Assembly: GCF_910592395.1 (NCBI RefSeq)
Contig: NC_088309.1
Span: 14,884,599-14,948,598 of the forward strand
Length of the DNA stretch: 64,000 bases
Origin: Lineus longissimus
Lineage: Eukaryota > Nemertea > Pilidiophora > Heteronemertea > Lineidae
Direction: 5' to 3'
The notes under the pieces are model-generated. The model saw only the letters and a program-made list of their open reading frames with translations. It had not been told where the DNA came from and searched no databases. Positions 1 to 11,084 of this stretch are shown here, piece after piece. The position numbers were made by a program, and so were the translations under genes. Position 1 is the stretch's first letter; each line of letters starts with the position of its first letter.

Positions 1-800
1 GAGACGCAAACGTTGTCAGGTAGTTCCCGCCGTTCGCGAAGATGCATAATGTTACGGTGCAGCCCAGCTTCGTGTTCGATCATGATGTCCTTACGTCTAC
101 GACTTGCGTGCCCGTTCTTGCGCACGTATACATTGGTCGCATATCGAAGAGAAAGAAAGTCTGATCAGCGTTTATGACAAATCGCATCTCCAGCCCAAAT
201 CGGTCAATGGAATCGGTAACGTTATTTCGAAAGCGTTCACAACGGTCAGCGGCATCAACCGGTAACTGGGTAGTGTTTTTATTCACCTTTCTGTACGAAA
301 TGCTATTCCTCTTTTTTATCCCCCATCGGCCCATCCGCAAGATGCTCGGAATTCATGCCTGATTGGCTTGGCGTTCGCAATGTCCTCCCTATCCACCTCG
401 TCTAGTTCTTGCCACCACGCTTGGAACAGTTCCAGTCCCTTTTACCGGAGGTCTTTCACGGAGACAGGAATTCTTCTACCACGGACACCGTCGTACCATT
501 CAAACAGTTCATTCTCCACTACCATCCACGTGCCCACGTTCTTTGCTTTGCACTTCCGGGAGCTCGGTTTGTGGCCGTTTTCAAGCTTCTGTTCCATATC
601 GAATCGGTTCCAATAGCGTATTGTTCCATACGGAATGTTGTAGTTAGCTGCAAACTGTTTCATGGCGCGAACAGTTCCAGCCACAAGTGCAGCCTCGAAG
701 TCGTCTAGGTACTTCAGTTCTCTTGAACGAAGTAACTCCGGTATCTTTTCGGCAACGCGTCCATACCGTCGGCTTGGTGGGCGTGCAAACGGATGAAATG
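1..800 (-). pseudogene. pogo/Tigger-like transposase relic, truncated by window edge
   Basis: On the minus strand an open stretch from about 800 to 440 encodes a pipsqueak/CENP-B-type helix-turn-helix, including a YNIPYGTIRYW-like motif typical of DNA-binding domains of pogo-like transposases. A second open stretch at 80-340 carries the start of the DDE domain, with NADQTFFLFDMRP around the first catalytic aspartate. Between them, near 340-440, frame is lost and a stop occurs. The same protein family recurs on the plus strand at 32963-33735, with matching words such as an IRHxFxAS-x-GW stretch. The C-terminal half of the DDE domain lies beyond the left edge. No function is likely; it is a decayed cut-and-paste element. 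Confidence 0.65.
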
Positions 801-1584
801 TATTGGAAGGGAGGTCATTTTATACTCTCTCGACCGACTAAAATTGCGTGCAATTGCATAAGGACAATGTTTTTAAAAAGAATTTCCATTGAAACACAAC
901 ACAATGACCCTATCCTAGGCCCGTGACTTGGCCACAGTCGGTTGCGTTCTGGAAAAGTACCCTTTGACCCCAGCAGCCTTAGCTTACCGTGAACTTTATA
1001 CTTGTCAGTCATGAAAGGATCGATTTCTGCCACCCCCCCCCGCATCCGGCAACATCATCACAGATGGTTCTATACGATCACAAGTAGGGCCTACCGTTGT
1101 TTGATCCCGCGCTGTTTTCATTTTTTTAGGTACACCCTGTATAACTCGGCATTTCCCACAAACAAGATTTGCCCGAGTGATTATCGACCAATTCACATTG
1201 ACCGCTGGAAAGTGACCAGGCGTGCAACAGCGATCGATTGGTCGGTCATTGTGGCGCGAAAACTAGACTTACTGCATAATAATGAACGGGGCGTGAATTT
1301 TGTATGGAGTGTTTTGATGTCTTAGAACCGATTCTAGGTTATGTACATGCACATGCGTATAGAGTGCTATTGGACCTATACAGAGTCTTTTTTCCCAATG
1401 TCCAAAAAGACACCGCAAGTTTTAGGGCAGTCTGACGATGACCCCGAAAACTTTCCTTACGAATGCACTTTTACCTTAGTCTCTTATTTCGATACACGGC
1501 GTATTCCATTGAAATATGAGATGATTTTAAACACTATTAGCCGGAGCGAAATTTCGAACCAGCCGCCATATTCAGTGACGTCAT
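801..1584. other. intergenic, no supported gene
   Basis: Open frames here are short and unrelated to any family I recognise. The 3' part (1341-1584) is in a frame that runs into the gypsy gag remnant and could hold its 5' leader, but no LTR boundary is visible. Confidence 0.5.
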
Positions 1585-2250
1585 CATCATCATCTATGGG
1601 TGATGAAGCGGACGATATCTTGAACTGAATAACATTATCTGAGGATGGCAGGAAGTCATATAATATCATTGTAGAGAAACTCGAAACCTACTTTCTGCCC
1701 AAACGCAATGTAATATTCGAGAGAGTTGAGTTCAACCAAAGAGTCCAATCGGAGACTGAATCGGTGGATCAATTTATTACGGAGTTGCTCAGTTTAGCGG
1801 AACATTGTCAGTTCGGAAACTTAAAGGATGAGTTGATCCGGGACAGAATAGTAGTTGGCATAAGAGATACCAAGTTGGCATAGAAGCTGCAACTGAACTC
1901 TAACTTGACATTTACTAAATCTATGACAATGGTCAGACAATGTGAGAGTGTCAAAGCTCGACAAACTGCACTAAGGGGCACAGAAGGCAACACCGCAGAA
2001 GTTGCCAAAGTGGGTGCTAATAGGCCTAGTACTGGTAATAAAGGTAGTCACTTTAAGAAAACAGGTTGGGTGAAGCAACACCAGCGCAGAGGAACTCCAG
2101 GTGGTAAAGCCAAACCACAATGGAAAAACAATGACGGGTAGTGTCATAGTTGTGGCAAGACGCTGGGTCATAGTAAACAGAACGGTCCAGCAAAGGATGC
2201 CGAGTGTCACAAGTGTAAGTTCTCGGGACATTATCAGAAGATGTGTAAAA
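1585..2250 (+). pseudogene. gypsy gag remnant with zinc knuckles
   Basis: A capsid-like gag region is readable, with the words VDQFITELLSLAEHC and IRDRIVVGIRD that are very common in animal gypsy gags. It is followed by two CCHC-like knuckles at about 2143-2250. The first knuckle has lost a cysteine; the second (CHKCKFSGHYQKMC) is complete. Stops at 1881 and 2139 and at least one frameshift make it non-functional. In intact elements the protein packages the element's RNA in virus-like particles. Confidence 0.75.
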
Positions 2251-2789
2251 ACTCTAAGATAGGTGAAATCGAAGAAGAAGACAGTTTCGTTCTAGGCGCA
2301 GTAAACATTACGTCACACTTGCCCAAAGGCTGGGTCAGTGCAGTCAGACTTGGACAGACCAAGCTGAATTTGAAAGTAGACACAGGAGAGAAAGTCTCTT
2401 GTATTCCGTACTGCATTTACACTAGGAATAAGGCATCACTAGGGAATCCACTCCAGCCAGATCGAAAGCTGTTCGATGCTGGAGGGAATGAACTGAAGGT
2501 GAAAGGTGTCATTCTAACCAGGCTGGCAAAACAGGATGTCAAGGTTGACTCTGTCGTTTATGTCGTTGATGGACTTAGAAATCCATTACTCGGACAGCCA
2601 GCAATTCGTGCTTTGAAACTAATGTCTGTCGTGGAAGCAGGGGTAACGTTACACGGCCCAAAGTGTGAGATCTCTAAGGAGCAACTGTTGTATTTAGCGC
2701 ACATACTTGATAGTGAAGGCATTATGCCTGATCCGAGGAAAATTAACGCAGTTCAAGATTTTCCTGAGCGAGGAGATTTCTTGGCATGA
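2241..2789 (+). pseudogene. gypsy protease fused to the tail of RT
   Basis: The frame opens just after the second zinc knuckle and encodes an aspartic protease with a DTG active-site triad (residues about 47-49) and a LLGQPAIRAL tail. Without a frame break the sequence then jumps to the end of the RT domain (CEISKEQLLYLAHILDSEGI), so the whole RT catalytic core is missing. This is best explained by an in-frame internal deletion of roughly 0.8-1 kb in this copy or its source. Confidence 0.75.
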
Positions 2790-3340
2790 TAACTTATCTA
2801 GGGAGATTTATACCGAACTTAGCAAGTAAGACTGAACCGTTACGTTCTCTTATGAGTAAGAAGAACAGCTGGGTCTGGGAAGAAACCCAGAAAGGAGCGT
2901 TTGAGAGCTTGAAAGCAGAGTTGACGTCTCCACCGATACTTGCGCATTACGATCCGGATAGGGAAACAATAGTCTCAGCGGATGCTTCTTCTTACAGACT
3001 AGGAGGAGTTATTCTGCAGGTGCACGAGAAAGGTGTGAAGAGACCGGTGGCATATGCGTCAAGAAAATTGAATGAGACTGAGAAGCGATACGCACAAATC
3101 GGCTTGCGAGTGGTTTTCTGACTATGTGCTAGGAAAAACGTTCTCATCGGAGACAGATCATAAGCCTTTAGTTCCACTGTTAGGAGGAGGCAAAAGCCTT
3201 GAGATGCTACCAGTTAGGGTTCAGAGATTCAAAAGGAGACTCATGAAGTATTAATATAACATCAAACACGTCCGAGGAAAGGAACTATATGTAGCCGATG
3301 CTCTATCGAGGGCGCCCCTTCAAAGGGAAAGTTCTGAGAC
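2786..3340 (+). pseudogene. gypsy RNase H remnant
   Basis: This stretch encodes the RT connection and RNase H: ITYLGRFIPNLASKTEPL, the VSADASSY active-site strand, PVAYASRKLNETEKRYAQ, then in another frame ETDHKPLVPLL and the ADALSRAP end. A frameshift near 3119 and a TAA near 3252 interrupt it. Confidence 0.8.
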
Positions 3341-3350
3341 AGACATCAAG

Positions 3351-4405
3351 TTGAATGCTGATGTTGCTGCATACGTTTCGGCTATTACACAGAATCTGCC
3401 AGCCAATGAGAAGCGGCTGCAGCAGATCAGAGAGAGACAATCAGAGGACGAGGTTTGTCGTCTGTTGGTTCAATACTGTCAAGACGGTTGGCCTGACCGT
3501 CCATTCGTTAGAGATGCTGTGAAGCCTTACTATCCGATTGCAGGCGAAATCACTGTTCAGGATGGATTGCTTATGAGAGGGACTCGTATAGTTATTTCAG
3601 TGAGTATGCGCTTGGAGATTCTTGATAAAATCCACGAGGGTCATCAGGGAACAACCAAATGTAGGGAAAGAGCTAAACATTCAGTATGGTGGCCAGAATT
3701 AATCGCTCAGTTAGAGACACTTGATAAGAACTGTACCATCTGTGCTAAAGTGAGGAGCTATAGGAACGAGCCTAACATTCAAGGTGAATTTCCTCGCCGA
3801 CTTTGGCAAGTGTTGGGGACAGATCTTGCTGAGCATAAGAAGCAGCAGTACCTGATAGTAGTGGATTACTATTCAAGGTACATTGAAGTTGCAAAACTGT
3901 CTAGTCTCACATCACAGGCAGTTATAGGACACTTGAAATACATGTTGCCAGGCATGGAATTCCGGAGAGACTCAGGAGTGATAATGGACCTCAATATGAC
4001 TCACTGGAGTTCAAAAGTTTTGCCAATAAGTTTGAATTTGAACATGTGACGAGTAGTCCATTGTATCCACAAGGGAACGCAGAAGCAGAAAGAGCGGTAC
4101 AAACTGTTAAAAACTTGATCAAAAAGTCAAAGGACTTCAGCTTAGCATTGCTTGCATACCGTTCTACCCCCTTGCAAAATGGGTACAGCCCTAGCGAACT
4201 GCTAATGGGCAGGAGATTACGCAACACACTTCCTCAGCATCATTCGCTGTTAGAACCTAAGTGGTTTTATGGTGACTTGAGGAAAAAGGAGGAGTATAGG
4301 AGAAAAATGACTTTGAATGCTGATAAACATCACGCAGCCAGATCACTGCCACAGCCAGGCATAGAAGACACTGTGTGGATTCCTGATAGGGAGGTCACTG
4401 GTTAA
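3351..4405 (+). pseudogene. gypsy integrase remnant
   Basis: An H2C2 zinc-binding segment (HEGHQGTTKCRERAKHSVWW, then CTIC) is followed by the integrase core: GTDLAEH holds the first aspartate and YLIVVDYYSRY follows. A frameshift falls around the second aspartate (3970-4050). The third acidic residue is present in the SPLYPQGNAEAERAV segment. The C-terminal domain continues in broken frames to 4696. In an intact element it inserts the cDNA into the genome. Confidence 0.8.
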
Positions 4406-4816
4406 ATCTCAGGACATGTTGAGACTCGACGTTCTTATGTGGTGACGACACCAAGAGGAACATTTAGGAGAAATAGGCGGAGCTTATGCCAATTGGCACC
4501 GTCTTCGGATACTGATCTGGACAATCAGGTTGCTACAGACATTTCAGATCATTCATATGTGAGCATTGGTTAACCAGGAACAGTCGCAGTGGAAACACCT
4601 CAGAATACTTATACTGGAGGATAATCTACTCCGAGACCACACGTTGTCACAACCAGGTCTAATAGAATTTCAAAGCCAGTAGACAGGCTTGATTAATTTT
4701 GTAGACTGTTGAAGTGAAGAGAAGTCGAATTTGTATATAAGTTCAGGACTATGGTTTATTATAGTTACTAGCATACTACCCGCGCGGGTTGTTTTAGGGT
4801 GTTGGCTTACTGTGGG

Positions 4817-5000
4817 GTTGGGGCAATTTGGGTGAAATGAAATGATAATGTCTGGGGGTTGTGATGTTGTCTTGATTTTGATGATTGGGACAATCTGGGT
4901 GATATGAGTTGATTGGTCTGAGGGGTTGTGACTTTGTCTTCTTTTGATGATTGAGGCAATCACGGTATATGTATTGATAGGTGGGGGGGGGGGGGGGATT
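4817..5000 (+). repeat. imperfect ~66-bp tandem repeat ending in a G-homopolymer
   Basis: A unit with the pattern 'ggcaatttgggtgaaatga...tgatgattg' recurs about 2.5 times. The last copy runs into a run of about 16 G at 4981-4996. The strongly G-rich plus strand produces a spurious proline/threonine-rich reading frame on the minus strand. Confidence 0.6.
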
Positions 5001-5406
5001 TGTCTTCATTGGCTTTGGTTTGGAGGTGGGGTCGAGTATGGTATGGAGCACTGGCGTTGCCCTGGTTGTCAAGGCAGTTGTTTGTGCTGGGTAGGATGTT
5101 GTCCAATAGTGGGGGTAAGTAGTGAGGTTGAATTGTGCCATTAAGCCTTATAGTGGGGGTATCCTGGTAACTGTGCCTTGCCTTTTGTGTTGGCAGTGGA
5201 GTTGGTGGCAGATTTTTGTCAACTGTCGCGTCATCTGCTAGGTCGATGTGTGATGTGGAGCACTCCGCGCCGACCCAAGTGTTTACAAATCGAACATGAT
5301 GATTTGGGGGGATGATTTCCGTCCAAATTACTTACACTATACGCGTTTTTGGCCAAAACGACCAGAAAAATCAAACTCCACCACTCTTCAAAGTGGTTTC
5401 GAATTA
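5001..5406. other. intergenic, nothing recognised
   Basis: I see no gene or repeat here apart from the flank of the Tc1 element. The TA at 5405-5406 is the left target-site copy. Confidence 0.5.
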
Positions 5407-6957
5407 CACTCATCAAAGAAAGTAAAGGACCACTTTTTATTTTTAACATATTTTTTACAGCACATATTAAGGACCAGAAAATGCCTAAATATGAATGTCC
5501 TGTATGACCTCCAAGACACAGTAATCAATTTCACATGTGGTTTGTTCCAATTGTTGCATAACTTCTTTCTAAACTTGTCACAACCTGAAAATGGGTGTTT
5601 TGGTGTGTCAACTTTTCACAATTTTAGCCTAAATGTCTTGTCATCAACGTCAGCATGGTCAGTAGCGAGTATGGCCTCCCCCCTGCTGCAATAACAGCCT
5701 GACACCGCTGTCTCATTGAGTTTATCAGACGATTAACATCCCTGACATCAATTGCATCCCATGCAGCCTCCAAGGCCACGCCAAGCTGCTGCAACCCATT
5801 TGGCTGCACCTCAAGCGCTCCAATACTCCTTCCCATCATGTCCCAGACATGTTCTATCGGATTCAAGTCCGGGGAATTCGCTGGCCAGTTCATACGCTGA
5901 ATTCCATGATCCGCCAGGTACTGTGTCACCACTCTCGCTGTGTGGGGACGGTCGTTGTCGTCCATGAAAATGAAATTTTCCCCAGCGTTTTCTGCAAACG
6001 GTACCACAAAAGGTTCCACGATTTCATCTCTGTACCTCACACCTGTAATTGCTCCCCCTGGGACCACATAGGCGAGTGCATTGACCGTAGCTGATTCCGT
6101 CCCACACCATGATGCTGCCTCCACCATAGCGGTCATGTTCAGCGATGCAGGCATCTGCAAATCTTTCTCCCTGTTGTCTCTAGACTCTAACACGTCCATC
6201 ATTGTGGTCAGGGCTGAATCTGCTCTCATCTGAGAACAGAACACGGCGCCATTGCTGGTGGGTCCATCCCACATGATCACGAGCCCAATTGAGACGGATT
6301 CTTCTGTGGCAGTGGCCTCCTGGCATGGATGTCGGCTCTGTGAAGTCGGTAATGGGTGGTTTGATTTGAAACAGTCACCCCAGTTGCAGCAGTGAATTGG
6401 TTGTTGAGTCTGCGAGCACTACTGAAGCGGTTGCGACGACAAAGAGTCACTAAGTAGCGGTCATCCCTCGCAGTTGTTGCTGATGGGCGGCCAGTACGGG
6501 GTCTCTCTGAGTATCGCCCTGTCTCCCGGTGTCGTTGGTTAGCACGACTGATGACACTGTGAGACACACCCATCATCTCAGCTACTCGTCGCTGACTGAA
6601 GCCAGCTTCCAGCATCCCTATGGCTCGTGCAACCTCTACTTCACTCAAGTGGCGTCTAGGCATCTCTCTTGTCAGAGTGCTGCCTGAACTTGGTGGGAAA
6701 TGCAAGGAAAAGCACTTGAACGGACTTTTGTACCACTTCATGTGGTCAGCTGACACACCAAAAACACCCATTTTCAGGTTGTGACAAGTTTAGAAAGAAG
6801 TTATGCAACAACTGGAACAAACAACATGTGAAATTGATTACTGTGTCTTGGAGGTCATACAGGACATTCATATTTAGGCATTTTCTGGTCCTTAATATGT
6901 GCTGTGAAAAAAATATGTTAAATATAAAAAGTGGTCCTTAACTTTCTTTGATGAGTA
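5407..6957 (-). mobile_element. Tc1-like DNA transposon with ~205-bp TIRs
   Basis: The left end (5407-5610) and right end (6751-6957) are inverted copies of each other over about 205 bp. They begin CACTCATCAAAGAAAG / TACTCATCAAAGAAAG and contain matching words all the way in to TGGTGTGTCA. TA dinucleotides at 5405-5406 and 6958-6959 are the expected Tc1/mariner target duplication. The element is complete in structure at 1551 bp and encodes one transposase on the minus strand, broken by frameshifts. Confidence 0.92.
5624..6663 (-). pseudogene. Tc1-type transposase, frameshifted
   Basis: From the ATG at 6663 the N-terminal part encodes paired helix-turn-helix domains (SEVEVARAIGMLEAGFSQRR and an RxxGRPxxTT linker). 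This binds the TIRs in the family. A frameshift/stop near 6277-6290 follows. The catalytic domain continues in shifted frames: the first aspartate is in an FSDESRF-like segment in the third frame, and FMDDNDRPH and NSPDLNPIEHVWD give a DD34E spacing. The C-terminus ends a few bases inside the left TIR. At least two frameshifts mean it cannot make transposase. Confidence 0.88.
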
Positions 6958-7918
6958 TATTTTGACGAACTATTTCGCGAAACAGATGCCGCGAGCATAG
7001 TGGTTGGCAGCACCAGACGGAGGAAGTAGTACGCCTAGGGTTTTTTCGACACCCTCCGCACGGACTCCACTCGTTCCGGAACACTCACTTACTTGTTAAT
7101 CTGCAGTGATCAGCTTGTTTTTATTGCAGTAAAGAAATGTTAATCGGGATTTTATCTTATATTTTATATTTGCCCCGGCAATTCATATAGGGAGCTGTGC
7201 GCTAACTGCGCCCAGTGCTTTGGTCGGGTGAGGCGGTTTTGTTATTATGTGACGTGTATCACGTGGTGAATTCCCATACGGTACTTCGAAAAATTAAGAG
7301 CGATTAACAACGTAAGGTGAAAGAGTACGACCGAAATAAAGGAGGAAACTTGCGGAGATGGATGAATGTTTTAAACATATAGTGGCCCCAATACTTTCCC
7401 GGCTTATTTTCGTATAATCCCACACTTCTGATTCAATAGATGGCCCCATATGCAAATTCGGACCTGCTGAAATGGCCCCTTATGTTAATGAGTATGCCCA
7501 TATATAGAAAGAACAAAAAATGCTATTTCTCCGAGATCACTGCAAAGTTTACCCATTTAACTCGGTGAGGACCATCTCCATATCAACCACGACTTTCAGG
7601 AAAAATTTCGAGGTCATCCGATCTGAACTGACGGAGAAGATGTGTGACAAACTATTTCAGCTCTACGTCCATTATAGTAGTGATAATCTAGTTCAGAGAC
7701 ATTGAGAATCATATCTAGTATAGATGCAGTTTAAGTTGTGTTCAGTTTGTTGTTCGACTTTAATAAGACTTAAGAAAGGGAGATGTAGTATGAGTCTAGT
7801 GAGACACCATACGTTATAGTATTGGTTCATACGGTTTGTAATTTGAGCTACTTTTAATAAACACGTTTCGTTATATCTGCGTCGATTACATTCATTAGGA
7901 CCACGCAAGTCTTCGACA
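6958..7918. other. intergenic, no gene seen
   Basis: AT-rich sequence with no coding signature that I recognise. Part of it (about 7060-7200) resembles an LTR or leader in style, but no second copy exists in the window to prove it. Confidence 0.45.
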
Positions 7919-8671
7919 ATATCAGCATGCTCCATGGGGGATGTTATTTTGAAGAGTTCAGGTAGATCACATGAAGCAAATCCTATTTCTGATTGGCTGA
8001 GGACTTACAACATTTTTGCAACACTGCAACAAAGAATGAGGAACCGGCGTTAAGATAAATGCCAGTGGAGGCGCCACAATCGATCGTACCTTCTGACGCC
8101 ATGACGTCATTTTCTGGTCTGTTGACGTCGCATGAGGTCAATCACGGGAAACCATTGCGTACATTTTTGCACAGGATTTCAACAACAGAAAACGTGCCCA
8201 ATAACTGGCATCGCGCATATTTTCCGCAAAATTATCTTAAGAAACTGAGAGCTCAATAGATTTAAAACAGGAAGATGCAAACGTCGCCGAAATCGGTCGA
8301 AAATAAGCGATCGTTTTCGGGCTCAGAAGTAACATGATAATGCATTGGAAATGGAGAGTTTTGGTATGATCGATTGCAGCGCCACGCGGCGGATAAATCG
8401 CGCCGGTTCCTAATTTCTTTGCACTTAATTTGCAACATTTTTACAACATATTGCAAAAATTTTGTTACACGCATTTTTACTCTGTACACACTATGCAACA
8501 TTTTGCCAACATTTGTTGCAACCAAGAATGTTGTAAAAAAATTGCTAAAATGTTGTCAGTGTGCACTGGGTTTAAGTCGTCAGCCAATCGGAAATTTGAT
8601 TTGCGTCATGTTATCAACCTGAAATCATGTGACTTGGACAAAATAACATCCCCTATGGAGCATGTTGATAT
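7919..8671. mobile_element. MITE-like element with ~90-bp terminal inverted repeats
   Basis: The left arm (7919 to about 8012, containing CATGCTCCATGGGGGATG ... TTTCTGATTGGCTGA) is inverted at about 8575-8671. The interior is AT-rich and carries many copies of a 'acaacattttgc'-like word in both orientations. There is no coding capacity. A third, solo arm lies at 9048-9130. The superfamily is unknown. Confidence 0.75.
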
Positions 8672-9047
8672 GGGACAATACGATTAAGCTAAAATTGCTG
8701 CAGAGGCACTCAAAACACATCTTCTCTCCTTGGAGTCATCCATTTTCCCTCCAATACCTCTTTTTTCACAAAAATTTCTGAATATTTTCACAACAAGTTG
8801 TAAAAATGTTTCTATTTTGTTGCTATGTGTGTACAGAGCAAAAATGTTACAAGTGTACACCCTGCTTTTTTGTCAAAAAACGAAGTGAGAGGGAAGAAGG
8901 CCTATGAGAGGGCATCATATGGCGCATATCACTGGCATTTTACGTTGTGCCCCACAGGGGCAGTTCTCTTATGCATATATTAGCCTTTGGTCCTAAATGT
9001 ACATGTCCTATGTTGTGTCTAACTGCAGTGCCCTACATAAACGTGAT
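8672..9047. other. intergenic with further ACAAC/GTTGT words
   Basis: Between about 8770 and 8870 the same short 'ttgtaaaaatgtt' words as in the neighbouring MITE interior occur, so this may be an older internal fragment of the same family. There is no gene. Confidence 0.4.
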
Positions 9048-9130
9048 CCATGGGGGATGTTATTTTGTTCGAGTCATATTAGTTCAGGTCGATGACATGA
9101 CGCAAATCCTATTTCTGATTGGCTGAAGAC
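9048..9130 (+). repeat. solo terminal arm of the 7919-8671 MITE family
   Basis: This stretch repeats the left terminal arm of the 7919-8671 element in the same orientation, from CCATGGGGGATGTTATTTTG to TTTCTGATTGGCTGA. No partner arm is seen nearby, so it is a truncated or recombined copy. Confidence 0.75.
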
Positions 9131-9314
9131 GTCTTTATCAAATCTTGCGCGGATATATAGCGTGTATGTATATGTGCTTTACATCCGTGATTCTTGGTGC
9201 TTTGTACTATGTACCACCACCAGATAAAAACAAACTAAGAATTTAGAGAGGTTATGGCCATTCTTTTTAGAAGCTAGTGCATCTTCCCGATCTGTGTTTC
9301 AACATTTTGCGCGC

Positions 9315-9488
9315 TGGGCCCGGTTGTTCAAAGCTACGCTATTTGCTAACGGTGGCTTATCATAGCGTGCCGCCAAGTTTGCTCTATATGACTTAGCTAC
9401 CGATGAGCCACTGCTAGCGCCAAATTTAAATTTAGAGGAAGCTAAGTGGTGGTCACTAACTTAGCGGTCGATTTGAACAACCGGGCCC
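9315..9488. mobile_element. short MITE, TIR GGGCCCGGTTGTTCAAA
   Basis: The 17-bp TIR at 9316-9332 is exactly inverted at 9472-9488. Weaker inverted similarity continues inward (gctaacggtgg against ccaccacttagc). At 173 bp with no ORF it is a typical MITE. The end style recalls Harbinger-type MITEs of aquatic animals, but that assignment is inference. Confidence 0.8.
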
Positions 9489-9532
9489 TGGCTGCCGAAC
9501 TGAGAATCAGATCAAACGGAAGTTTGGTATTG

Positions 9533-10634
9533 AATGAAATGGCCAGGGCCATTGTGCTCACCTCTTGTGAAGGGAAGATGGATGAAGCATTAGCATGGTT
9601 TTAAATGTAAGAAAGAAATGGAGTAATGTTTTACAATGAAATTACATGAGAGATAAAATAATGCCACTTAGCAGCATTTCAAGGCACCCTTAGGGGAGAC
9701 CACTATTAACATTTGGGGCCCTGCTGGCCAAACTGAGAATCAGAAAAAGACTGCAGTTTAGTCTAAGAGTATAGGGGTACATTCGTACCAAGTTAGGGAT
9801 CTGTAGCTAAAGCAGTGACAAAACGTGCCGTCACTGTAAAATGGCGGTGCCATAGGCAAACTTTGACCTCTGTGACCTTGAGAAGTAGGTCAAATCAAAA
9901 ACCCACATTTATGAAATGTGTCCTTGCTAGGAGTACCTACCATAAAAATGTTATGAAAATCAGACCACTATTAAACGAGCAATCAAACATTTTAACTTTG
10001 GACATTAAATTTGGCCCCCGGGTGGCCAAACTAAGAATTTTTCAAGATGCCCGCCTGGCACCCATATTGGCTATCACATTTGATAAAAAATCAAGGATTT
10101 AGTAGAGAGTACATAGATATACATCCAGATCAAATTTGGTTGCAATCCGATCATTAGTTTCGGAGTAATAGTACTGTGTTTATTTTTCAAGATGGCTGCC
10201 TGGCGGCCATATTTGATGTCCGAACGGCCGAAATTTTAGGGGTGTAATAGAGAATCCCCAGATACATGTCCACACTGGTTTAAAACCTTCTAGCTAAAAT
10301 AGATAGGAAACATGCTACTGTTCAGTGAATCAGCAAACTTTGACCTCTGTGACCTTGAAAAGGAGGTCAAATCAAAAACCCGTAGGATATATGATGCACC
10401 TTTGCTAGAAGTACCTACCATATTTTTTTCAAAATTTCCCGACTACTATTAAGGGAGATATTGCATATTTTCACTTTTAACGTTTGGCCCCCTGGTGGCC
10501 AAACCATGAAACGAATCGGACCGAAACTTGGTCTCCAAGGTGTCATTACATAAGGGTACATGTGTTCCAAGTTTCAACTCAATAGCTCTAACAGTTACGA
10601 AACGTGCCCTGCTAACGGACGACGGACGACGACG

Positions 10635-10703
<69 letters not shown>

Positions 10704-10778
10704 TACGACGACGACGACGGACGACGGACGCCACGGTATGGGATAAGCTCACCGCTGCTAAGAGGTGAGCTAAAAAGC
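9533..10778 (+). repeat. copy A of the half-site repeat family (5' end, ~300-bp units, GAC tract, 3' hairpin)
   Basis: It starts with AATGAAATGGCCAGGGCC followed by ATTGTGCTCACCTC and ends with a GAC microsatellite and the hairpin GCTCACC...GGTGAGC then TAAAAAGC. Internal units share the words TGACCTCTGTGACCTTGA (9864, 10341), ctgctagaagtacctaccat and GGCCCCCTGGTGGCCAAAC. Copies B and C share both termini. The last 0.4 kb is nearly identical to copy C. There is no coding capacity; the acidic and threonine runs in frames across the GAC tract are artefacts. Confidence 0.85.
10610..10735 (+). repeat. (GAC)n microsatellite
   Basis: About 120 bp of GAC trinucleotide repeats with few interruptions, just inside the 3' end of copy A. 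The equivalent tract in copy C (35904-35960) is shorter, so the tract length varies between copies. Confidence 0.95.
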
Positions 10779-10799
10779 TTCTACCTAGATGTTCTTATG

Positions 10800-10935
10800 T
10801 ACTAAGTTTCAGGTTCCTAGCCCAACCAGTTACGAAATGTGCCCTGCTCTAACGGATGATTGACGACGACAACGGACGTTTTGACCTCTGCGACCTTGAA
10901 AAGTAGGTCAGATCGAAAAAGTTTTGTTGGTGTCT
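10800..10935 (+). repeat. extra partial unit of the half-site repeat
   Basis: A degraded fragment containing the AAGTTTCAGGTTCCTAGC and TGACCTCTGCGACCTTGA words of the family, with a short GAC stretch. It lies directly after copy A, in the same orientation. Confidence 0.7.
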
Positions 10936-11084
10936 TACTTACGTTTGGTAAATAGAAAGTATAAATAGGACATGCGTATCATCTGGTCAAGTCATTCTGA
11001 ATCGTGCAGATAATAGGTTTTAGTGAAAGACCCGGCGTGTTCTTTCGGGGCACGAAAAGATTATGGATCTAAATTGTCTGCTGA

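Larger units (their letters stand above)
1585..4696 (+). mobile_element. Ty3/gypsy retrotransposon, decayed, internal RT deletion
   Basis: Gag, zinc knuckles, protease, RNase H and integrase remnants follow one another in the order expected of a gypsy element. The translation ends at 4696 after a typical SKPVDRLD-type pol C-terminus. Several in-frame stops (for example near 1881, 2139 and 3252) and frameshifts (near 2786, 3119 and 4049) break it. The reverse-transcriptase palm with its YxDD box is absent: the frame passes from protease straight to the last part of RT. LTRs could not be delimited. A short purine-rich stretch follows pol near 4711-4728, but no matching 5' copy was found. Confidence 0.85.

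Noticed and set aside
4670-5141. Proline/threonine-rich minus-strand frames
   Set aside because: They come from a G-rich tandem repeat and a G-homopolymer on the plus strand; no protein family signature.
10528-10805. Frames encoding long threonine or aspartate runs
   Set aside because: They are translations of the GAC microsatellite in different frames. The same artefact (arginine runs) appears at 35704-36096.
9533-10935. CRISPR-like or classical satellite array
   Set aside because: Repeat units are ~300 bp with divergent interiors and fixed element ends, not short identical repeats with unique spacers; the genome is eukaryotic.
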